A stretch of 64,000 nt of DNA from Photobacterium sp. TLY01 (lineage in GTDB: Bacteria > Pseudomonadota > Gammaproteobacteria > Enterobacterales > Vibrionaceae), in the NCBI RefSeq assembly GCF_021432065.1, contig NZ_CP090364.1, forward strand, positions 2,866,601-2,930,600, in the 5' to 3' direction. The notes under the pieces are model-generated. The model ran no database searches. It was not told the origin of the DNA and saw nothing but the letters and a program-made list of their open reading frames with translations. Positions 58,661 to 64,000 of the stretch are shown here, one piece after another (positions within the stretch are counted from its first letter, which is position 1; each line of letters begins with the position of its first letter). Made by a program: the position numbers and the translations under genes.

Positions 58661-59965
58661 ATGAAAATGTGGAAGTCTTTTATTCTCGGCCTGACTCTTT
58701 TGGGCCTGACCACCGGTTCACTGGCCGCCCTGCAGCCACTGGACAAAGTGGTCACCATTGTGAACGACAGCGTGATTCTGCAAAGCGATGTGGATGCAAT
58801 GCTGAAAACCGTGCACCTCAATGCAGCGCGCCAGGGCCAGCCCCTGCCGGACGACAGCATTCTGGTCAATCAGGTGATGGAAAAGCTCATCATGGAAACC
58901 CTGCAGCTGCAGCAGGCAGAACAATTTGGCATCCGCATTGATGACAATCGCCTGGATCAGGCGATCAGCCAGATTGCCGCCGAGCAAAATATGTCCGTCG
59001 CCCAGTTGCAGCAGGAACTGGCCGCCGGTGGCATCAGCTACCCGATTTTTCGTGAGCAAATCCGCCGCGACCTGACCGCCAGTGAAGCCCGTACCATTAT
59101 GGTGCGCCGCCGGATCAATATTCTGCCGCAGGAAGTGGACACGCTGGTCACCCAGCTGGGTCAACAGCAGCAGGAAAGTGTGCAGTACAATATCAGCCAT
59201 ATCCTGATCCGCCTGGGTGAAGGCGCCACTCAGTCTGAGCGCCAGACAGCCGAGCGCAAAGCGAACGATCTGCTGGCGCAATTGAACCAGGGCGCGGATT
59301 TCACCAACCTGGCCTACAGTGCGTCAAACGGTCCCAAAGCCCTGCAGGGCGGCGCCTGGGGCTGGATGAGTCCGGAAGAAATGCCGACTATCTTTGCCGA
59401 TCAGATCCAAGGTCAGGGGAAAGGTGCTATCATAGGGCCATTCCGCAGCGGTGTGGGTTACCACATTCTCAAAATCAATGATGTGAAAGGCCAGGAGACT
59501 GTCTCAGTCACCGAAATCAATGCCCGCCACATCCTGCTGAAAACTTCTGTCATCCTGAGCGATGAAGGAGCGAAGAAACAGCTCGAGCAGGTTCGCCAGG
59601 ACATTATCTCAGGTCAACGCAGCTTTGCTGACGCGGCTCAGGCTCTGAGTGCCGATCCGGGCTCTGCCGCAAATGGTGGTGAGCTGGGCTGGCAGACGCC
59701 AGATATTTACGTCCCTGAATTCAAACAGCAGGTTGAAACCCTGCCTGCAGGCACCATCAGTGAACCGTTCCAGACGGTACACGGCTGGCATATTGTGGAA
59801 GTGCTGGATCGCCGTCAGGTTGACCGCACCGATGCGGCCGCGAAGAACCGGGCTTACCGGATCCTCTTCAGCCGTAAATTTAACGAGGAAGCACAGGCGT
59901 GGCTGCAGGAACTGCGGGCCGGCGCCTATATTGAACAACCAGGATTTGATGATGAACAAGGTTAA
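58661..59965 (+). CDS. surA: Periplasmic chaperone and peptidyl-prolyl isomerase SurA
   Basis: SurA folds outer-membrane proteins, including LptD and porins. The 434-residue protein has a signal peptide ([19 protein letters not shown]) and an N-terminal chaperone domain. Two parvulin domains follow, near residues 171-275 ([14 protein letters not shown]) and 285-385 ([14 protein letters not shown]). It sits 58 bp after lptD in the conserved order. Its last 14 bp overlap the start of pdxA. Confidence 0.96.
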   Translation: MKMWKSFILGLTLLGLTTGSLAALQPLDKVVTIVNDSVILQSDVDAMLKTVHLNAARQGQPLPDDSILVNQVMEKLIMETLQLQQAEQFGIRIDDNRLDQAISQIAAEQNMSVAQLQQELAAGGISYPIFREQIRRDLTASEARTIMVRRRINILPQEVDTLVTQLGQQQQESVQYNISHILIRLGEGATQSERQTAERKANDLLAQLNQGADFTNLAYSASNGPKALQGGAWGWMSPEEMPTIFADQIQGQGKGAIIGPFRSGVGYHILKINDVKGQETVSVTEINARHILLKTSVILSDEGAKKQLEQVRQDIISGQRSFADAAQALSADPGSAANGGELGWQTPDIYVPEFKQQVETLPAGTISEPFQTVHGWHIVEVLDRRQVDRTDAAAKNRAYRILFSRKFNEEAQAWLQELRAGAYIEQPGFDDEQG

Positions 59966-60944
59966 ACGTATTGCCATCACGCCGGGAGAACCGGCGGGTA
60001 TTGGCCCGGATCTCGTCGTAGCACTGGCACAACAGCCATGGCCGCACGAGCTGGTCGTGTGTGCCAACGCCGAACTGATGGCTGAACGTGCGGCCCTGCT
60101 GGGCCTGCCGCTGGAAATCGTCAACTATGATCCAAGCACTCCGCCGCAGCCCCATCGTGCGGGCACTCTGGTGGTAGACAGCCACGCACTGAACGCCAGT
60201 GTGATCCCGGGCCAGCTTGACGAGCACAATGGCCATTATGTGCTGGACACCCTGCGCCGCGCGGCCGAAGGCAATATGGATGGCGAATTTGCCGCTCTGG
60301 TCACCGGGCCGGTTCACAAAGGCATCATTAACCGTGCAGGCGTCTCCTTCAGCGGACACACCGAATTTTTCGCCCAGCAGGCACAATCCAATCAGGTGGT
60401 GATGATGCTGGCAACCGAAGGGCTGCGTGTGGCGCTGGTGACCACTCACATTCCGCTGGCTTACGTGGCTAAAGCCGTGACCGAAGAGCGTATTCATCAG
60501 GTGATTCGGGTGCTGCATGCGGATCTGGTCAGCAAGTTTGGCATCAAACAGCCGAAAATTTATGTGTGCGGCCTCAACCCGCATGCCGGAGAAGATGGCC
60601 ATCTGGGCCGGGAAGAGATCGAAGTGATCACGCCGGCCCTGAATGTTCTGAGAGAGCAGGACGGTATGGATCTGGTTGGCCCGTTGCCGGCCGATACGAT
60701 TTTCCAGGATAAATACCTGGCCGAAGCCGATGCCGTACTGGCGATGTACCACGATCAGGGTCTGCCAGTGCTGAAATTCAAAGGGTTTGGTAATGCCGTC
60801 AATATCACTCTGGGATTACCTTTTATCCGAACATCAGTTGATCATGGTACCGCATTGGAACTCGCCGGTACCGGACAGGCGGACACAGGGAGCCTCTGGA
60901 CAGCGCTTACCCACGCCATCGAAATGGTAGATAAAAAACAATGA
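59952..60944 (+). CDS. pdxA: 4-hydroxythreonine-4-phosphate dehydrogenase
   Basis: PdxA oxidises 4-phosphohydroxy-threonine in vitamin B6 synthesis. From ATG 59952 (AGGA seven nt upstream) it has 330 residues. It begins [15 protein letters not shown], carries the metal-binding histidines in SGHTEFFA and [10 protein letters not shown], and [14 protein letters not shown]. An ATG one codon earlier is in frame. It overlaps surA by 14 bp and rsmA by 4 bp (ATGA). Confidence 0.96.
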   Translation: MNKVKRIAITPGEPAGIGPDLVVALAQQPWPHELVVCANAELMAERAALLGLPLEIVNYDPSTPPQPHRAGTLVVDSHALNASVIPGQLDEHNGHYVLDTLRRAAEGNMDGEFAALVTGPVHKGIINRAGVSFSGHTEFFAQQAQSNQVVMMLATEGLRVALVTTHIPLAYVAKAVTEERIHQVIRVLHADLVSKFGIKQPKIYVCGLNPHAGEDGHLGREEIEVITPALNVLREQDGMDLVGPLPADTIFQDKYLAEADAVLAMYHDQGLPVLKFKGFGNAVNITLGLPFIRTSVDHGTALELAGTGQADTGSLWTALTHAIEMVDKKQ

Positions 60945-61753
60945 GCAGTGATCAGGTCCATTTAGGCCACCGCGCCCGTAAGCGCTTTGGCCAGAACTTT
61001 TTGCACGACGAATACATCATCGACAACATTGTCGCCTCGATCAATCCGAAGCCGGGCCAGAATCTGGTTGAAATCGGTCCCGGTCTGGGCGCACTGACCG
61101 AGCCTGTCGGTAAACAGGTCGATAAGTTTACGGTCATTGAGCTGGACCGCGATCTGGCCGAACGTTTACGCAATCACCCGGATCTGTCCGGCAAGCTGAC
61201 GATTCATGAAGGCGACGCCATGCGTTTCGACTTCACGCAACTCATCAGGGAAAACAACAAACTGCGGATTTTCGGCAACCTGCCTTACAACATTTCAACG
61301 CCGCTGATGTTCCACCTGTTCAGTTTCCATCAGCATATTGAAGATATGCATTTCATGCTGCAGAAAGAAGTGGTCAACCGCCTGGCTGCCGGCCCGGGCA
61401 CTAAAGCCTATGGCCGCCTGACCGTGATGGCGCAATATTACTGCAAAGTGATGCCAGTGCTTGAAGTGCCGCCAAGCGCCTTCAAACCCGCCCCGAAAGT
61501 GGACTCAGCCGTGGTTCGGCTGTCGCCCTATGAAACATTACCGCATCCGTGTACTAACCTGAAATGGCTGGACCGTGTTTGCCGGGATGGTTTTAACCAG
61601 CGCCGTAAAACAGTACGTAACTGCTTTAAAGCCATCATGGATGCAGACACACTGGAAAGCCTGGGAATCAACCCCGGCTCGCGTCCGGAAAACCTGACAC
61701 TGGAACAGTTTGTGTCTATGGCGAACTGGCTGGATGCCAACCACAGCCACTAA
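60941..61753 (+). CDS. rsmA: 16S rRNA A1518/A1519 N6-dimethyltransferase RsmA (KsgA)
   Basis: RsmA dimethylates the two adenines in the 3' terminal hairpin of 16S rRNA during 30S maturation; its loss gives kasugamycin resistance. The 270-residue protein has [11 protein letters not shown], the SAM motif [24 protein letters not shown], and the catalytic NLPYNIS. The ATG lies within the pdxA stop (ATGA). Confidence 0.97.
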   Translation: MSSDQVHLGHRARKRFGQNFLHDEYIIDNIVASINPKPGQNLVEIGPGLGALTEPVGKQVDKFTVIELDRDLAERLRNHPDLSGKLTIHEGDAMRFDFTQLIRENNKLRIFGNLPYNISTPLMFHLFSFHQHIEDMHFMLQKEVVNRLAAGPGTKAYGRLTVMAQYYCKVMPVLEVPPSAFKPAPKVDSAVVRLSPYETLPHPCTNLKWLDRVCRDGFNQRRKTVRNCFKAIMDADTLESLGINPGSRPENLTLEQFVSMANWLDANHSH

Positions 61754-61827
61754 GTCATGTGCCGGGCCATCGCGCCCGGCAACTGCCTTGCACAAAGGCA
61801 TTGTCGTATCAGAAAGGAAGCAGCAAG

Positions 61828-62211
61828 GTGAACAACAAAGTTATCCCTACCATCAAATGCCGGGTCATCACCCATTACATTGATGACCAGTCTGAGCCAG
61901 AACAGAACCGCTACGTCTTTTCCTACACCATTACCATTTGCAACCTGGGCCAGGGCAACGCACAACTGCTTCGCCGCCGCTGGCTGATCACAGATGCCAA
62001 TGGCAAGAAACTGGTGGTGGAAGGTGAAGGTGTGGTCGGCGAACAACCGACCATCGCGCCCAATGATGAATACACCTACACCAGTGGTACCATCATCGAA
62101 ACACCCCTGGGGGTGATGGAAGGCCATTACGTCATGATTGACGACCATGGCAACGAGTTCAATGCCGAAATCGTGCCTTTCCGTTTGGCTATCCCCAATA
62201 TTCTGCACTAA
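61828..62211 (+). CDS. apaG: ApaG protein
   Basis: The ApaG/DUF525 family has a fibronectin-III-like fold; in E. coli it is cotranscribed with apaH and has been linked to Co2+ tolerance and Mg flux, but its biochemistry is unclear. The start is a GTG at 61828 preceded by AAGGAAG, giving 127 residues, the usual length. Marks are [20 protein letters not shown] and [20 protein letters not shown]. The gap to apaH is 12 bp. Confidence 0.94.
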   Translation: MNNKVIPTIKCRVITHYIDDQSEPEQNRYVFSYTITICNLGQGNAQLLRRRWLITDANGKKLVVEGEGVVGEQPTIAPNDEYTYTSGTIIETPLGVMEGHYVMIDDHGNEFNAEIVPFRLAIPNILH

Positions 62212-62223
62212 ACAGGGTCGATC

Positions 62224-63039
62224 ATGGCAACCTATCTGGTCGGTGATATTCAGGGCTGTTACCGTGAACTCTGCGCGCTTCTCGAGCGTGTGGGCTTCAG
62301 TGAACAGCACGATGAACTCTGGCTGGCCGGCGATCTGGTTGCCCGCGGGCCGGATTCTCTGGCCACCCTGCGTCTGGTGAAATCACTCGGCAACAGTGCC
62401 ACCAGCGTGCTGGGCAATCACGATTTGCACCTACTGGCTGTGGCCCGGGGCATCGGCAAAGCCAAGCAGAAAGATCAGATTGATCAGATTTTGCAGGCCA
62501 GCGACAGCGACGCATTGCTCGACTGGCTCAGCCGCCAGCCTCTGCTGGCTGAACACTCGGCACACCCAATTGTCATGGTGCATGCCGGTATTGCGCCGCA
62601 ATGGCAACTCGACGATGCCCGACGCTGCGCGCGTGATGTTGAAGCCATATTGCAAAGCGAGCACCAGCGATGGCTGCTGAGCAATATGTACGGCAATGAA
62701 CCTGCCCTGTGGGATCCTGCGCTGTCAGGGCTGGACAGACTACGCTATACCATCAATGCGCTGACCCGGATGCGCTACCTGCATCCCGATGGCAGGCTGG
62801 AGATGCATTGCAAACTGCCACCGGGTGAACCGGGCACCGATCACCTGCTGCCCTGGTTTCAGTTTCCCCGTACACAACCACTGGGTAAAACCATTATTTT
62901 CGGCCATTGGGCCTCACTGATGGGTTATCAGGATGACAAGGCGATCGGACTGGACACTGGGTGTGTCTGGGGCCATCAGCTCACCATGCTGCGCTGGGAA
63001 GATCAGCAACGTTTTGAACAGACCAGACTCGCCGACTAA
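62224..63039 (+). CDS. apaH: Bis(5'-nucleosyl)-tetraphosphatase, symmetrical
   Basis: ApaH splits Ap4A into two ADP and is also the enzyme that removes NpnN caps from RNA in bacteria. The 271-residue protein has the metallophosphatase motifs GDIQGC near residue 7, GDLVARGPDS near 36, and GNHDLH near 64. It ends the conserved run. The stop is shared with the end of the converging truncated LysR gene, 4 bp overlap. Confidence 0.96.
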   Translation: MATYLVGDIQGCYRELCALLERVGFSEQHDELWLAGDLVARGPDSLATLRLVKSLGNSATSVLGNHDLHLLAVARGIGKAKQKDQIDQILQASDSDALLDWLSRQPLLAEHSAHPIVMVHAGIAPQWQLDDARRCARDVEAILQSEHQRWLLSNMYGNEPALWDPALSGLDRLRYTINALTRMRYLHPDGRLEMHCKLPPGEPGTDHLLPWFQFPRTQPLGKTIIFGHWASLMGYQDDKAIGLDTGCVWGHQLTMLRWEDQQRFEQTRLAD

Positions 63040-63707
63040 GTCGCCAACGAAGGGCGGGCGGGCAAGGAAGCCATCACACCCTCAGCCGTTTCCTGAAAAG
63101 CCCGACGCAGCCAGGAAAGCAAAGCCACAACCCGCTCATCGCTCTCGATCGCATTCGGTGAGAGCAGACAATACGACGAGCCGTCCGGCGTAAATCCGAA
63201 GGGGGCAGTCAACTGCCGGTTTTTGATATCACTGCCCACCATGTAAATCGACCCCATACCACAGCCGCTGCCAGCATAGACCGCTTCAAGCATGATGTAG
63301 AAATGCTCAAACCAGACCTCATCCCGGGCTGGGATAAGCTGAGCTGAACGCTGCTGCCAAACCTGCCAGGCACTGGGCCGGGTTTGGCTATGCAGCCGTG
63401 TCACCGGCTCGGTGTCGGATGCACGCTGCTCCCACTGCTCAGTCAGCATCACCGGACCGGTGAGCTCAGGACCAATGATGGCGGCGTGATCGCTTGGATT
63501 CCAGCTGAAATCGTCCCGGCGGATCGCTATATCGGCCTGGCTGTGCCTGAAATCAATCGGCCCGCCGGATGCGCTCAGGTGCAGCTCAATCTCTGGGTGC
63601 TGGGACTGGAAGTCCGCCAGACGCGGGATCAGCCACTTCATCATGATCGTCGGTTCGCAGGAAACCACTAATGGGGTCCGGTTCAGTCTGGTGGCGATCT
63701 TCTTTTC
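63036..63707 (-). pseudogene. LysR-family regulator fragment lacking its DNA-binding domain
   Basis: The frame encodes the substrate-binding half of a LysR regulator: LVVSCEPTIMMKWLIPRLAD, AGSGCGMGSIYMVG and a normal C-terminus. Upstream the same frame continues only to 63707 (EKKIATRLNRTP) and then meets a TGA at 63708-63710. The 85-residue winged helix expected at the N-terminus is absent, so it should not bind DNA. A GTG at 63668 could start translation of about 210 residues. The adjoining plus-strand DNA is the tail of a LysE-type exporter, so both genes seem cut by one event. Confidence 0.8.
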
Positions 63708-63822
63708 TCAGGCATCCCTCAGAACCGCCATGCTGAGTCGCCAGGGGATGATCAACCGCACCATTGGCAGTATTCTGATGCTGCTGGGGGCTTCATTGGC
63801 GCTGACACCCATGGCAGGATAA
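63703..63822 (+). pseudogene. C-terminal remnant of a LysE/RhtB-type exporter
   Basis: The frame FSQASLRTAMLSRQGMINRT followed by IGSILMLLGASLALTPMAG and TAA at 63820-63822 matches the last helix and tail of LysE-family amino-acid exporters in pattern. No start or upstream helices precede it; sequence before about 63690 is in use by the opposite-strand LysR fragment. LysR-LysE genes are commonly divergent, so this looks like a deletion scar. Confidence 0.7.
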
Positions 63823-63874
63823 ATCACACCGGCCCGTGTTCTGGCGTGCACGGGCCGAATCGAAAACAGCAGGT

Positions 63875-64000
63875 TTACTGGCGCTCCAGGATCACAAACT
63901 CCATGTCATGCGCGTTCTTTTCATCAGCCGCATAGTGCTCGCTGTGCGTCTGCCGCCAGCCGTCTCCCCAGTCCGGGAAGCAAGTATCTCCCTCGACCCT
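63875..64000 (-). CDS. folA: Dihydrofolate reductase (C-terminal 41 residues only)
   Basis: The minus-strand frame ending at 63875 reads VEGDTCFPDWGDGWRQTHSE then ADEKNAHDMEFVILERQ, the characteristic C-terminus of gammaproteobacterial FolA. FolA reduces dihydrofolate to tetrahydrofolate. The rest lies beyond the right edge. folA next to apaH is the known Vibrio order; here about 850 bp of regulator and exporter remnants separate them. An inverted repeat (63830-63857) past the stop may act as terminator. Confidence 0.92.
   Translation of the reverse strand, partial: RVEGDTCFPDWGDGWRQTHSEHYAADEKNAHDMEFVILERQ

Overview
The window looks like chromosomal DNA of a marine gammaproteobacterium of the Vibrionaceae, probably Photobacterium or a close relative. 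I base this on gene content and order recalled from Vibrio genomes, not on a search. Examples are gspA|cca, uppP-folK-folB|plsY, tsaD|rpsU-yqeY-dnaG-rpoD, ilvIH next to a long-chain acyl-CoA ligase, leuO, a VC2487-type glycosyltransferase and leuABCD, and djlA|lptD-surA-pdxA-rsmA-apaG-apaH near folA. Base composition is moderately GC-rich except between about 11.5 and 13.2 kb, which is clearly AT-richer.

Layout. 1-10.9 kb is core: the end of gspA, cca, uppP, folate genes, plsY, tsaD, then the macromolecular-synthesis operon rpsU-yqeY-dnaG-rpoD and a tRNA-Ile2(CAU) with a clear promoter and terminator. 10.96-13.2 kb is accessory: about 560 bp without genes, then an ATGA-coupled pair encoding a 4-TM membrane protein and a soluble protein that I cannot assign. 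Their layout recalls two-gene anti-phage systems such as RexAB or Kiwa. 13.2-28.5 kb is flexible lifestyle content: an ABM-ACT-ArsR operon, an AI-2E family exporter, a porin, a BetT-type BCCT carrier, a PPOX flavoprotein, a MipA/OmpV protein and a MocR regulator. It ends with an envelope thiol-redox operon (CcdA-like, TlpA-like, double thioredoxin-fold protein) divergent from a large membrane-bound CadC/ToxR-type regulator with a TPR sensor half. The divergent gap holds five helically phased TAAAAT repeats.

28.5-44 kb is central metabolism: pyruvate kinase with a Cra-like site, then branched-chain amino acid synthesis (ilvIH, leuO, and leuABCD behind a leucine-rich leader peptide and attenuator). 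44-63 kb is mostly core: a DUF547 protein, a TPP riboswitch with thiBPQ, a PhoH-family ATPase, rapA, rluA, a hydroxyacid dehydrogenase, djlA and the lptD-surA-pdxA-rsmA-apaG-apaH run. Between apaH and folA lies a scar in which a headless LysR gene abuts the tail of a LysE-type exporter, as if one deletion had removed both 5' halves. The right edge cuts folA.

No CRISPR array, insertion sequence, integrase or rRNA was seen. The best candidates for something undescribed are the two-gene cassette at 11,521-13,037 and the repeat-controlled thiol-redox regulon at 23.7-28.5 kb. Family names come from motif recognition by eye; no database was searched.
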